Assembly (NCBI GenBank): GCA_035048495.1
Contig: CM068549.1
Location: forward strand, 15,967,103 to 16,031,102
Origin: Euptelea pleiosperma
Lineage: Eukaryota; Streptophyta; Magnoliopsida; Ranunculales; Eupteleaceae
Reading direction: 5' to 3'
Length of the DNA stretch: 64,000 bases
The notes beneath the pieces are model-generated. The model saw only the letters and a list, made by a program, of their open reading frames with translations. It did no database searches and was not told the origin of the DNA. A program made the position numbers and the translations under genes. This document shows, in pieces, positions 42,993 through 54,957 of the stretch. Within the stretch, counting starts at the first letter, position 1; each line of letters opens with the position of its first letter.

Positions 42993-43873
42993 AGGCTGTA
43001 ATTATGGGTAAACAAGTATAAAGCTGTTGGGTTTAAAATGTGTAAGGATTGCAATATACCATTTGCTTAGGGTTTTGTTAAAGGGTTTATGTGACTGGTT
43101 ATGACAGTAATATGGGGCTGCAGATTTTGGGTTCGACTTTGGAAAGGATTAAGGTTAGGGTTTGGGGTTGGGGTGTGTGTGTGTGTGTGTGTGGAGTGGG
43201 TGGCGTGTTTATAAGTAGATTGGGTAGGGCTGTGGGATGATGGAAGGATAAAAGTTTATAATCCTGGACGAAGTTGTGGGATTAAGTTTTATCAAGGACA
43301 GTTGAAATAGGCTGTACAGAAGGTAGTAGGTCTGAGAATTTTGGGCAGAAACAAAGAAAAATAAAGAAGCTTAACAGTTAGCACTGTGGTAAAAAATAAG
43401 ATAGCTAGAAACTGAGTCGTACAGCCTAGGAGTCTCACCACCAGCTGAGGTTCTTTGATTGGAGTCTCACCAATCCACACAAAGGAGTCACACCTCTGTG
43501 AACTAGCAGCAGCAATGGCAGAAAAAAAAAACTTCTTTCAATGCATAAACTGAGAGCTTACATGTATTTATAACAGGGGTATGGCCGTATGGGACCACCC
43601 AACATTCTAATTTAAAATTAAAAACTACTAATAAATTAGAACTTCTAATTCCTAGTAACAACTACTCAAGTAGCTACAACTCCAATTAGAAACTCAAATA
43701 AATTCTGGAAACTTGCTGGCGAAGAATTGGGACCCACTTAGGACTGTATGACCAGCATGGAAACTCATGAGCTGTACCAACATGGCCAAAACCCAGAATT
43801 ATTGGGTTGGGATGAAGTGAGCTTTGGAGGGTTTCTTTCGGCTGTAACCCTAAGGCCTGCAGACCTATCTTCA
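42993..43873 (-). repeat. Gypsy 3' LTR
   Basis: Matches 49106-50007: shared words gggttcgactttggaaagg, cagcctaggagtctc, ctagcagcagc/ctagcagtagc, and the end ATCTTCA/GTCTTCA. Its first ~30 bases are missing and replaced by the T/G runs. On the plus strand it is followed by tcaattcccccc, the polypurine tract of the minus-strand element. Confidence 0.82.
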
Positions 43874-44473
43874 TCAATTCCCCCCGGCTTTGAAAACTCA
43901 ACCCCAATGAGTTGAAGGCTTGGTTATTGTTCACACAAATCCAAGTTGAGCCTTTGGAAGTCATCACTAGTAATTCATGGAGCATTGAATATTGGATGAT
44001 TCTTCCACTTCACAAGTAGAGTTGGTCTTCAAGAACATCCTTGATCTGATCTTGAGGCTTCAGCACAGAGGTGGCAGAACATGTTAAAACCAGGAAAGCC
44101 ATCTAAATTCGCACAGAAGTTTGACACAGAATCTGAATAGCATGCTCCTTGGTATTAGCATCCTCATGATGTCCAAAATAGGGTATCAAATCTTCAACAT
44201 TGAAAATTTTCAATGTTGGCTGATGTTCATACCAAGAGGAAGTTCCAGAACATAGTCTCACCAATGTGTTTTAATATGCAATCCTGCATTCAGTGAGTGA
44301 TATTTCTAATAAACAACTTGAGGAAATCATTCCTTCTTGACATGCATCATCACTCTCTCCTTGAAACTGTACGAACTGACGGTGAATGTCAACATTCTCA
44401 TTATATTATTTGTTGCTCATCACAATGTTTCGTCAAACATCATCATGAATAGTCCTAATGTGTTGGGCAAAGC

Positions 44474-44936
44474 TAGGGGAGTCAGTTTGTACCCGATTAA
44501 CTGATAGCCGATAGGAACTGGTCTCGATTATCTCGGTTCCGGGACTAGCTATTTCAGAACCAAACCCAAAAAGATCTGAAACCTATAGGGATCCAGAACC
44601 GAAGTATGTAATAGGTTCTGGTTCTTGATACACAAGTATCCAGACCGAACTGGAACTGACCCGATATGAACCGGAACCGACATGTATAGTAGTGTTAAGG
44701 ATGTCAAACTTCATCGAAAATTAGTATGAAAATTATTTTCTTTATATAATTTTCACATTTTTTTATAAAACTGGACCCGATACCTGATGGCAGTACCGGA
44801 TATTAATTGATTTCAGTTCTAGACCCACTTGTTTAGGAACCAGAACCGATAGGAACTGAAACTGTCATACCCGAGCATAATAGGTTCCAGTTCTCACCTT
44901 GATACCCGAACCAGAACCGACCCATTTACACCCCTA
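44474..44936. mobile_element. hAT-like element nested in the gypsy, 463 bp
   Basis: Left end TAGGGGAGTCAGTTTGTACC; right end in reverse complement TAGGGGTGTAAATGGGTCGG. Flanks are ggcaaagc (44466-44473) and ggcaaagt (44937-44944), an 8-bp duplication with one change. The interior is full of gaaccgg / ccgaacc words. No transposase. Confidence 0.8.
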
Positions 44937-47695
44937 GGCAAAGTTGTCGTCTTCACTAGCACAGGTTGTTTCAAGCAACAGAATTAGATCAATTGGTTGC
45001 CTTGGCTTAAGTCCATATGCAATATCAACGCGAGATCTAGTAATATGATTCACCGAATTATTGTAGGATAAGACAGCTTGAGGAAGCTAGCTCCCAGGTA
45101 GTGATTCTTTCATCCACAAGACACCACATGAGGTTACCAAGACTCCGATTCGCTATTTCAGTTTGCCCATATGTCTGGTGATGTTAGGCACTAGAAAACA
45201 TCAACTTAGTACCCATCTTCGCTGATAAAGTCTTCTAGCAGTAATTGACAAATTTCATATCGTGATGGGAGACTATAGATTTAGGAATACCTTGTTGACG
45301 CACTACCTCTTTGAAGAAAAGTTGTGCTACATGTGAGGTTCAGAGGTCTTTCTGCAAGGTATAAAATGCGTCATTTTTTTATAATCAGTCCACCACAACA
45401 AAGATTGATATAGCACATCTTTGTGTTTTCAGTAAGCGTAGTACAAAATCCATGCTCATGTAGTTGATATATCGAAAAATTCTGATTTGGACCATGTTGC
45501 ACCTTCGCTTGGATCTTTCCGAAGTCATCATCTTGGACGTATTCCACTTTGAGAGCTTAAAACCTATGCCCGAAACGACAACATAGACAAAAGATGTACT
45601 TTCTGGCTTATTGCATCAACCGCCTTATTTTCAGCACCCAATCGATGTTTGAGATTGAAAGTAAATTCTTGAAGGTACGAACACCACTTAGCATGCTGAG
45701 CATTTAACTTCTTTTGAGAATTTTGGTACCATAGGGCCTCATGGTCAGGATATAGGATGAACTCCTAGTGTACTAGATAATGCCGTCAATGTTTGAGGGC
45801 TTAAAAGATGGCATAAAATTCAACTTTCTACGTCATGTAACGCTTTTGGGCATAATTAAGCTTCTCAGTGAAGTAGCTACTAGGTGACCCTCTTGGCCTA
45901 ACATTGCTCCAATGCCAACATGCGATGCATCATATTCAATCTCAAAGACTTTATCATATTCAACATCATATGCATCATAGCCACTTGACAATAGCTCGCA
46001 CTTTCTCTAGATCAGCTTCTACTCCCCTTGAAAATACTACAAAACCTAGAAATACAACTTGTGGACTTATGAAAGTACACTTCTTCAAGTTGATATAGAG
46101 TTTTTCCTATCGTAAAACCCTCATCACTTACCTAAGATGTTCTTTATGATCATGGTGAGTTCTATTGTAAATAAGGATATCATCAAAATGACTACAAATC
46201 GGCACACAATACCTAAATCATGGTCCTCATAAAAGTGCTCGAGGCATTGGTGAGGCTGGAGGACATAACTGGCCACTCGTATAAACCATCATTCGTTTTG
46301 AATGCAGTCTTCTATTCATCTCTAGGCTGGATACAAATTCGATGATATCTACTTCGTAGACCAATCTTTGAAAAGAGAGTCGAGCTAGCCATCATGTCTA
46401 GCATGTCATTGACTCGGGGAATTGGAAAGTGGGATTTAATAGTGATCTTGTTAATTGCACAACTATCAATGCACATCCAGCAACTCCCATCTTTCTTAGG
46501 CGTGAGAAGTACTGGAACGGCACACGTACTAAGGCTCTCTCATATGAAGCCTTTGGAGAGTTACTTTTCCACCTGTTGACGTAATTCTGCATGTTCTGTG
46601 GGATTCATACAGTAGGCAGGAAGATTTAACAAGGCGGCTCCTAGCACTAAGTCGATGACATGTTTGATAGTCCACATCGAAGGCAACTTGTTCAACAACT
46701 CTTCAGGCAATAAATTATAAAAGTCCTCAAGAATCTCTCTCACCTCTTTCGGCGAACCTAAAGTAGTTTCGTCCAATTCATCTTTGGATTTTGCAACCAA
46801 AAGCATAAATAATGCCTGGGTATCTACTTTCATCCAGAATTGCCGCATGGTCAATACTTCAAGGAACTTATTTTCCGATTTTTTCTTCAAATCTCAATCT
46901 CAGTTGGATTCAACTTGATATGCCTCCCATTTATCATAAAGGTATAGGTGTTGCCTCTACCATTATGATGCACACTATGATTGTAGAGCCACAATCTACC
47001 AAGCAAAATAAGACTAAATTCATCGGAAGTATATTACACCATACTGAATCTAAATAATTTCCTAGAGTAAAGTTGACGAGACATCTAGATGTTACTAGGA
47101 TGGAACAATCGTTTACTCAGGCCACTTTTTATAGTTGAGGATGTCGTTTAGCTTTCAACTTGAGTTTGTCAACTAACTATTGAGAGGCAACATTCATGCC
47201 ACTTCCACCGTCAATGATCACATTACATATCCTTCCTTGGCAATCAACCCAAGTTTGGAAGATATTTGTTTGACGTCAGTCTTCCTTTTCACATTTCGGA
47301 ATTACTAAAAGCCTCTTGATAACGAGGCTTTCCCCAGAGAGCATCATACTCTTCCTCTCCTACCTCCTTTCCGAGTCAAATTCATCCCCATTGACGCTTT
47401 GGAGAGCCCATCCTCCATTAAATTGATCCATTTGGAAGGAGATGTGATGGCAAAGTGCCCCACACCACCATATCTATAACATATATTATTACTACCTTCT
47501 CACCTTGTGGTATTCGGAATTGGTCTCGCCTTTCTTGTGTTGGCTTGCAAACTGTTGATCCTTTGATTGTTGCTCCACATAGCATGATTGATCTTTGGAT
47601 GGTTTGGCACGTTATAGTCAACATTAGAAGAGGAACATCGCATGGTCATCCCACAAGGTTGTAAGACAAATCGTCTAAGGCCATGAGACTTTAAT

Positions 47696-48170
47696 CGCAA
47701 TCTATGATACCCGGACCCTTCACTTTACCTCACCGTGCCCGTGTTGACACGACACAGCATGGGTATGGGTATAGGATCTGTGTTGGATCCACCAAATACG
47801 TGTCCAATTTTCCAAGCTAATTTTTCTACGTCGGGTACATACCCATGTGTGGCAAGAGTAGACAGACAAAAGGAAAAAAGTGAAGAATAACCACACAAGT
47901 ATAAGTTACAACCCTAAACTAAAAATAAAACTAGTCCATACTACTCGTATGATTAACTATTGAATTGTACAACTACAATTATAGTTGAAATTAAATATTA
48001 AAGTAACATCAAAGTAGAATAATAAAAATGTTATAATACTAAAAATATTATAAAATTAACTAATCTAGTTGTGTCCAAGTACCCCCAAAATTTGGAGGTT
48101 GAGCAAATGTGACACTTGGACACATACCCGTATCTGACACCCGTACCCAGACCCAAATAACATATATCGT
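47696..48170. mobile_element. Mutator-like or hAT-like element nested in the gypsy, 475 bp
   Basis: Left end CGCAATCTATGATACCCGG; right end in reverse complement CACGATATATGTTATTTGGG, an imperfect match. Flanks are gactttaat (47687-47695) and gactctaat (48171-48179), 9 bp with one difference; nine bases would fit Mutator-like elements. Contains gtgttgacacgacacagca, also seen in the element at 14357. Non-coding. Confidence 0.65.
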
Positions 48171-49105
48171 GACTCTAATTTAAGAGCCAATTGATATGCT
48201 TCATCCACAATTAATATTTGGCAAGTCAATAGTTCTCGCCGGATTTCATTCTTAAGTCCAGCCATATATCAAGCAATAGCTTGGCAATCAATTTTCGTGA
48301 CCCCACTTTGAATGGTGAGATCATGGAACTTATCCATGTATCATCAATAGACATGTTGCCTTACAGAAGAAAGAAAAGTTCCTCAAAGACGGCCTCTTCG
48401 TAATCTCTCAGTAGGTATTTTTCCTTAAGCCTCAATCTCATCTCCTCTCGAATATTAATTGGGAGTAGACCAAGTCGGTGGAGCCTTTCTTCCTCATTAT
48501 AGCACCAAATTCGGGCTTGACTCTTTTAATTTTATCTTAACAAGTCTAACATTATGGTCGTCGAACATTGTATACCAGTCAAAGTACTCTTCTATAGAAA
48601 TAAGCCAATCATGGGAAGCATGTGCATCTAACTTGCTGTAAAATTAGAGTATTTCAACACATACCCTTTTTGACATGTCCTCCCAATGATCATCATGATT
48701 GTCTCTGATCGTTTCAAATATTTGTGGTAAGTCAAGTACGATCCTTGCACATTGAAGTGAGGGACTAGTGGTGGAGACCAAACTCCAAAAAGATTATTCC
48801 ATGCTGCATTCGTGGAAGCTTTCTATTTATTTTCCTTGTTTATACAATGTTAAAACCTCCTTCTTGGCCATTTTCATCGGAATGCTCCTTTTAAAGTCTG
48901 TTCATCATCTCTTCTTCTCCACGTTCATCTTGGGGTGGTTTTCCCAATCTTTCGCTCCATAAAATTCCAACCCTTTGGGATTGTAGTTGGAGGTGCTGCT
49001 TCATGCTAAGTAGCAACTCATCTGTTGGGATTGAGTTTGACTCCATAGGATCGACCACGTTTAGTCAACATGGTTCAACACAAGTTTAGCTCTGATACCA
49101 AAAAC

Positions 49106-50007
49106 TGATGTAGGACAGCCCAGAACAATTGATAACAGGGCTGTAATGGATAAACAAGTATAAGGTTGTTGGTTTTAAAACATATAACAGGGATTGCAAA
49201 ATATGGTTTGGCTAGTTGTTACAGAGTTTATGAGACTGGTTAAGACATAATATGGACTAAATATTTTGGGTTCGACTTTGGAAAGGGTTAGGGTTAGGGT
49301 TTGGTGTTGAAAGTAAGTTGGATAGGACTGTAGGATGATCGACAAATAAATGTTTATAATGCTGGACGAAGTTGGGGGATTAGTTTTTATCAGGGACTGT
49401 TGAAATAGGCTGTAACAGAAGGTAGTAGGTCTGAGAGTTTTGAGCAGAACCAGGGAAAACTTCAGAGGCTAACCATGGGGCAAAGAATAAGATTCCATGA
49501 GCTATAGACTGAGTCGCACAGCCTAGGAGTCTCCTCTGATGTAGTCTCTCACCACCAGCTGAGGTCTTCTATGATTGGAGTCTCACCAATTGACAGAAAA
49601 GAGTCACACCTCTGTAAACTAGCAGTAGCAAGTAAACTTTTTCATTCAACGCATAAACTAAGGGAGCTTACATGTACCTATAGGGGTATGGGACAACCCA
49701 ACATTCTAATTTAAAAATGAAAAACTACTAATAAATTATAACTTCTAAATCCTAGTAACAACTAAGCAAGCAACTACTCCAATTAGAAACTCCAAAAACA
49801 GAAACCTATATCTAACAAAATTCTAACTTCTGAAAATTTGTTGACTTCTGGAAATTTGTTGACCAGGAAATGGGACCCACTTAGAACTGTATGGCCAGCA
49901 CAGAAACTCTCTAAATGAGATGATCGAACAGGTCCAAAACCCAGAATTATTGGACTGGGTCAAAGTGGGCTTTAGAGGGTTTCCTTCGGCCTGTGGGACT
50001 GTCTTCA
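49106..50007 (-). repeat. Gypsy 5' LTR, 902 bp
   Basis: Begins TGATGTAGGACAGCCC five bases from the primer site and ends GTCTTCA. Pairs with 42993-43873. Confidence 0.82.
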
Positions 50008-50210
50008 AGAGAAAAATGTAGACTTATGGGGGTAGAGAGAACTTGCTACCAAAATAGTGAAGGCACATGGAATTGCCATCAATCTCAATGTGTTTAGTAC
50101 AGTAACGAATATAGGGTTGCTAGTGCTTTCAATAGCACTTCTATAATCGCAGTATAGTAATGTGAACCCATGTCTGAAAGTAGCCACCTAAGCCAGTCCG
50201 CTCTGACGTT
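50008..50210 (-). mobile_element. Copia III RNase H, 3' piece
   Basis: Minus-strand frames give LRWLLSDMG, LLYCDYRSAIESTSNPI and KHIEIDGNSMC, the C-terminal RNase H of a Ty1/copia element. It stops where the gypsy LTR begins and continues, after the LINE at 50211-52132, into the piece at 52133. Confidence 0.75.
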
Positions 50211-52132
50211 TATTTTTTGATAAGTAATTTTTTTTATAAGTAATGGATGATTCATTAAAAGAGGGAGCCCCCAAAAGCTACAAAGAGATCTTGAGGCGAG
50301 AATCCTGAAAACCAAACAAGAACACCCTACTCAAAGGCTAACCCTTCAAAAGCTCCTCCCATCTGAACACAAAGTCGTCAAAGAAGCATCCCCTGAAGTC
50401 AGGCGAAATAGATGACCAAAAGAACATGTAGGCTTTTATCCTTAGAATGATTTTGGGAATGTTCTCTTCTATCCCCTCGAAAATACGCTTGTTCCTCTAT
50501 TTCCAAATGGCCCACATGACCGCGAAGGGAAGGAGCTGCCATAACAGCCTGGCTCTACCTGAGAACACACTCGTAGGAATTGCATGGATGAAAGATTCCA
50601 CACTACCAGGCATGACGAAATCTACACCAAAGATGGAGAACCAAACTTGCCAAATCGCAGATGAAACAGGGCAGTGGAGCATCAAGTGGTCCACAGTCTC
50701 ACCATCACATTTGCACATGGCACATCTATTGGGGATCATCATACCTCTAATGTTCAGGTGATCCACTGTCAAGATTTTGTCCAGAGTTGTCGTCCAAATG
50801 AAGAAAATCACCTTCGTTGGGATGGGAGCACCGCACACCGTAGAACCAGGAAATGATCTCTGACCTGTTTGCTAAGGTGATGGAAAAATGAGCTGACTGT
50901 GAGCACTCCCTTGCTATCCCACCTCCATCACCTCTGATCCGCCTCTTCTGTTACTAGGGGGAGTCCCCAATCCTCGCCAAGAGGTTGCCCAGGCTATCAA
51001 CTTTCCAATCATTCGTATTCCTCCTGAAACCCAGATTCCACGAAGCTAGTCCTTCCCTTACCACCACGCACTCATGAATCTTTGCTTCTTAGAGCTCGGA
51101 GATAAGGTAAAGAGATGGAAAAGCTTCTTTTAAAGTATCTTTGCCACACCATATATGTCCTTCCAGAAGCGAGTCATGTCCCCTTTCCCAACTTTGTAGA
51201 AGATCCCCTCATTGAAGCGACCCTGGATCTTCATAATGCCCCTCCAAAGGCTGCACCCATAAGGCTGCGATCTTGGATTCCTGGTTCCTCCTTCCATGGC
51301 CTCCCCGTACTTACCATCAATAACCAATCTCCATAGGCTGTCTTCTTCTACGCCAAATCTCCATAACCATTTCCCCAAAAGGGCAATATTCATCTCTCTC
51401 ATCATGTGAAGGCCCGAACCCCCTTCCATCTTTGGCGAACAGATTTTGGCCCATTCTACAAAGTGAAACTTGTGATTGTCACTCTTACCCTACCACAAAA
51501 AGTTTCTCATAATCTTCTCTATGTCCTTTGACACACTCGCTGGAATGGGAAACAGAGACATGTGGTAAATAGGCATACTGGATACGGTGCTTTTGATGAG
51601 AGTAAGCTTTCCTCCTTTCGAAAGGTATCGTTTCTTCCACCCTGCAAGCCTCTTTCCAACCCTCTCCACCACGGGATCCCAAATGTACTTAGCCTTGTGT
51701 TTCGCACCCAACAGAAGACCAAGGTAGGTTGGCAGGCTACCGACCTTGCATCCCAAACATCTAGCCATGTTGCTCAACACGGGCAGTTCTCCAACCTTGA
51801 ACACCTCACTCTTAACCAGGTTAATGCACAAACCTGATACTGCCTCAAAACATCTCAAAACACTCCGGATGCACCTCAACTGGCGAAGAGAGGCCTGACA
51901 AAAGATAATCGTATCGTCAGTAAACTGCGAGTGGGTGATCTCCGAGCCGCACCTACTTGGCCTGAAACCTTCAAGCAAATCTCCTTCTGCTGCTCTTCTA
52001 ATCATTCTACTCAGAGCCTCAACCACAACAATAAACAGAAAAGGAGACAAGGGATCTCCCTGTCTCAAACCCCTAGAACTGCTGAAATAACCTGCCGGGG
52101 CTCCGTTCACCAAGACGGAGAAAGAGACCGTC
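50211..52132 (-). mobile_element. 5'-truncated L1-type LINE with perfect 19-bp target duplication
   Basis: Minus strand. From 52113: NGAPAGYFSSSRGLRQGDPL, FIVVVEALSRMIRRA, SQFTDDTIIFCQASLRQLRC (FADD reads FTDD), LPTYLGLLLGAKHKAKYIWD, KRLAGWKKRYLSKGGKLTLI. Then REMNIALLGKWLWRFGVEED (51429-51130) and the zf-RVT end IPTKVIFFIWTTTLDKILTV, CAMCKCDGETVDHLMLHC (50838-50497). The T run at about 50229-50237 is its poly(A) tail. GCCAGTCCGCTCTGACGTT flanks it at 50192-50210 and 52133-52151. It lacks endonuclease and ORF1. The RT frame from 52113 to 51490 is open, so the insertion is fairly young. Confidence 0.92.
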
Positions 52133-52389
52133 GCCAGTCCGCTCTGACGTTGTCAATGGCACAACCCTACCTCAGAACTGGATTGAGCAACCACATCTAG
52201 CTTCTTGTTTTTCCAGGATATAAGTGAATCACCTGGAAAAACATTGAAGTGGGTGGTGAATATCCAATCAAATGGCATTTCCAGCCCAAACTATATCAGA
52301 GCATGCTGGCAACTGAAACTGAATGAAGGAAGAAATAAAGCACGAGAGTTCCTCTTAAGAGTATCAAAAAATCCGTAGATCTGACTGGG
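52133..52389 (-). mobile_element. Copia III RNase H, 5' piece
   Basis: Minus-strand frames give FPGDSLISWKNKKLDVVAQS and SSEV, the SWKSKKQ...SSAEAEY segment of copia RNase H. This joins directly to the piece at 50008-50210 across the LINE, confirming that the LINE inserted within copia III. Confidence 0.75.
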
Positions 52390-52680
52390 AATGGTGTGTG
52401 GACACAAACTAGTTGAATTTAAGAGTTGTTGCAGTAGGATTAGGGTTAGGTTTGTGGAAGAGAAGAGAGAGGAGAAAGGATGTCTATTGTGCTTAGGTCA
52501 CAATGACTCCATAATTCTTATTAATATGAAAAGGGAATACGAAAAGACAAGTATACCCCTCACATCAAGGGGTATTTACATAGCAATCCAAATAGTATAA
52601 ATACGCATCTATGTATAGAATACGCATCTGATAACAAAACTAACTGAAATGGATGAAAAACCGCAACATAACAGAGTAAC
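52390..52680. repeat. LTR-like sequence within copia III
   Basis: Resembles the LTR of copia I (gaagagaagagagaggagaa; aaaagacaagtataccc followed by a ggggtattacat-type end). It sits between the RT start and the RNase H end of copia III, where the RT core should be. It may be a solo LTR of another element or a rearrangement. Ends not fixed. Confidence 0.45.
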
Positions 52681-53160
52681 CATGTCTCAAGTATGAGTTT
52701 GTTCGAGAGCCAATTTCTCTTCTATGGCTTGTCGCCATTGGGAAAAGTGGAGGTTTCACGATAGCTCTTTGGATTCTGAAATAGTGGGTTGCAGCAAGAA
52801 CAGACTTGTACTGTCAAGAAAACAATAAGCAAATTCGGATCTAAAAGTAGGTTTACCTCAGGATATTCATGAGAATCAACATCGAAGGTAGCAAGGTCGG
52901 GCAGATTCTGGTGGCTTCCAGATCATGCTATCAAGGTCTCCTCACGTAAATGTGAATAATAGGTTCTTTAGCAATAGGATGCAAAACAAAAGAATCATAA
53001 AATGATGAAGATGGTTGAGGATCTACTATAGGATCAGGGGGAAAAGGACAAGGAGAAGGCTGATCTTGTGAAATCCTGTAATTAAAACCTTAGTTGCGTG
53101 AAGAGGGTGTGGAAGCAAAGTCTGGATTCGAAAGTCAGGGCAGAAAACTGTTGTTTATCA
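52681..53160 (-). mobile_element. Copia III, RT N-terminus and linker
   Basis: Minus-strand frames give SESKELSWNLHFSQWRQAIE and ALEQTHT-DMVTL, matching the start of copia reverse transcriptase (…WRQAMEEELAALEKTHTWDMV-type). Upstream codons are Ser/Pro-rich, as in the integrase-RT linker. The RT core is absent. Confidence 0.65.
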
Positions 53161-53255
53161 TTGTGTACTGGGAGCACCTAGAAAGTTTCTATTTTATATT
53201 GTATAGAGCTTAAAAAAATGAGTATTATATACTCAATTTTACTATTACAATTTTA

Positions 53256-54846
53256 GGGGGTGTTTGAATAGCCATTTTTCAAAAAACCAATTATTTAAAG
53301 GGGAATTTGAATAGCCATTTTTCAAAAATATTTTATTTAAAAATGACTTTTTAAAAATATATTTTTGAAAATGCGTTTTTCTAAAAAGGTCATTTGGATC
53401 ATATCATTAATGCAAAATGTCTTTATCTTCTCTTAGTGGGCCCCATCCCTATAATTGATGAGAGCAAGGAAATAAATTTCACGAAATTATCGAAATATTT
53501 CGCGAAGATTTCTATTTTCTAGGTTACCGACAGGAAATAATACTTACGTCGAAATAATGTTAAATTTCCCGAAATATTTCCATTCATGTTGAAATATTTC
53601 ACATGAACAGTAAATTTCGATCAATTGACAGTGTAAATATGTATTATTTCAGTCGAAATGTATGGAAACATTGGAAACATTTCAATCGTAGGTAGGAAAC
53701 ATCTCATTTGAGTTCAAAACCGCTATAAATCTCATATTTGATCCATTTAACCTCTTTCCGTACATTTTGTTTATACAAAAGATCAATCCATTGTAGATTT
53801 TTTGGTTCGTGGATTGATCGTGAGGAAGAATCAAATCCCGTTTGGGAGTTTTTTCAAATTCAAAATATACATAAGGATAAAAATTTTTGCTACAAATAAA
53901 TAAGTTAGGTGTAAATTCATTAAATTTATGAATCTATGATGCATTTACACTAGATTTGTGCACGGATTGAAGATCGTTTAGGGTGAAAATTTGGAATATG
54001 GTGCACCTGATTGGAATTTGGTACACCTGATTAAGTATGTAAACATCCATGATTGTGCATAAATTGATTATATGTGGCATAACTTAGCCCGTTCTACAAG
54101 TTGGTTTGGTTAAAAAAATTCAAAAAAAATTAACCCTAAATTTTTTTTTTCAAATAAAAAATTAAATAAATGTTATAAGTTAATAGTAAATAAGTTTTCT
54201 AAAATTACATATAATGTTAAGAAATTATCGTAAGTGAATACGGATTTGTTAATATATTACTTTATGACTTTTTTATAATTAGCAATTAAATAATAGTTCT
54301 ATAATAAAATTAAACCTTGACTAATTAAAGATACTTGCCGTGACATATTATAGACCATTATGGTCATTCATTTCCACACTACATATGATTGTATATTATG
54401 GTTTGAAATCTTATAAGTGTGTTTTTATGCTTGTTTCATCATTTCTCAAACATTTCCACAATGTTTCCATCATTTCCGCATTATTTCCATCATTTCCACG
54501 AAAAATGTATTATTTCCACACTGGATATTTCCATTTTTAGACTGGTCGAAATAAACCTCAAAATCGAAATTTATTTCCTTGGATGAGAGTAATAGATGGT
54601 GAGGGGTTGGAGTAGGGTTTTTTTGTTTATTATGTTCATTGAGCTAGCAAATTTAAGAAGTCTTTTTTTACTTGAAAAACAGCTTTCAGCTATTTTTTAT
54701 AAAAATACTTTTTGGCTTAAAAAATATATTTTTATGGAATAAACACTTTAAAAAACTGTCATCCAAACAATCTCTTATTTTGGAAAAGTCTTTTGTGGAA
54801 AAAAAGACGTTTCCAAGACTAAAAATGGCGATCCAAACACCCCCTT
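53256..54846. mobile_element. hAT-like outer element, interrupted
   Basis: Left end AGGGGGTGTTTGAATAGCCA; right end in reverse complement AAGGGGGTGTTTGGATCGCC, then CCATTTTT in both. Such GTGTTTGGATxGCC termini are widespread in plant MITEs. The flanks (acaatttt / actctttt) give only an imperfect 8-bp match. Without the inner insertion its length is about 470 bp. Confidence 0.65.
53465..54581. mobile_element. hAT-like inner element, 1117 bp, perfect 16-bp TIRs
   Basis: Terminal inverted repeats CAAGGAAATAAATTTC are exact at both ends. The 8-bp target duplication GATGAGAG is exact at 53457-53464 and 54582-54589. The interior has many gaaatatttc / gaaattt words, especially near the ends, and no transposase frame. 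It inserted into the outer element at 53256-54846. Confidence 0.85.
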
Positions 54847-54957
54847 ACTCTTTTAATTAATGGGACTACTAAATAAAGTTTTACCATAAATAAAAAATAA
54901 TAATGGGAATGATACAAATTCATGGCTTCAAAGATTGATTAGAAAATATAATGTTAG

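Larger units (their letters stand above)
42993..50007 (-). mobile_element. Degenerate Ty3/gypsy retrotransposon with both LTRs
   Basis: Minus-strand element, about 7 kb. From high to low coordinates: primer site TGGTATCAGAGCT next to the 5' LTR (plus strand agctctgatacca, 49089-49100); gag remnants (EAYQLALKLE at 48265-48065) and a knuckle-like CYRYGGVGHF near 47480-47430; the RT start at 46890-46561 (HVIDLVLGAALLNLPAYCMN); HFDDILIYNRTHHDHKEHL near 46195-46135, keeping the DD pair; RNase H at about 45870-45600 (DHEALWYQNSQKKLNAQHAK); and integrase at about 45560-45000 ([30 protein letters not shown]). Integrase after RT/RNase H is the gypsy order. The many stops and shifts make it inactive. 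It holds two nested elements (44474-44936, 47696-48170). A matching 5-bp target duplication was not found. Confidence 0.88.

Noticed and set aside
42755..43054. Minus-strand frame upstream of the WRKY exon as the missing WRKYGQK exon
   Set aside because: It has a vague GW...EGN likeness but no WRKYGQK, contains the T/G runs and part of the gypsy LTR, and has no donor in the right phase before 42605.
46561..46890. Host gene on the minus strand (109 codons)
   Set aside because: HVIDLVLGAALLNLPAYCMN is the linker into the Ty3/gypsy reverse transcriptase.
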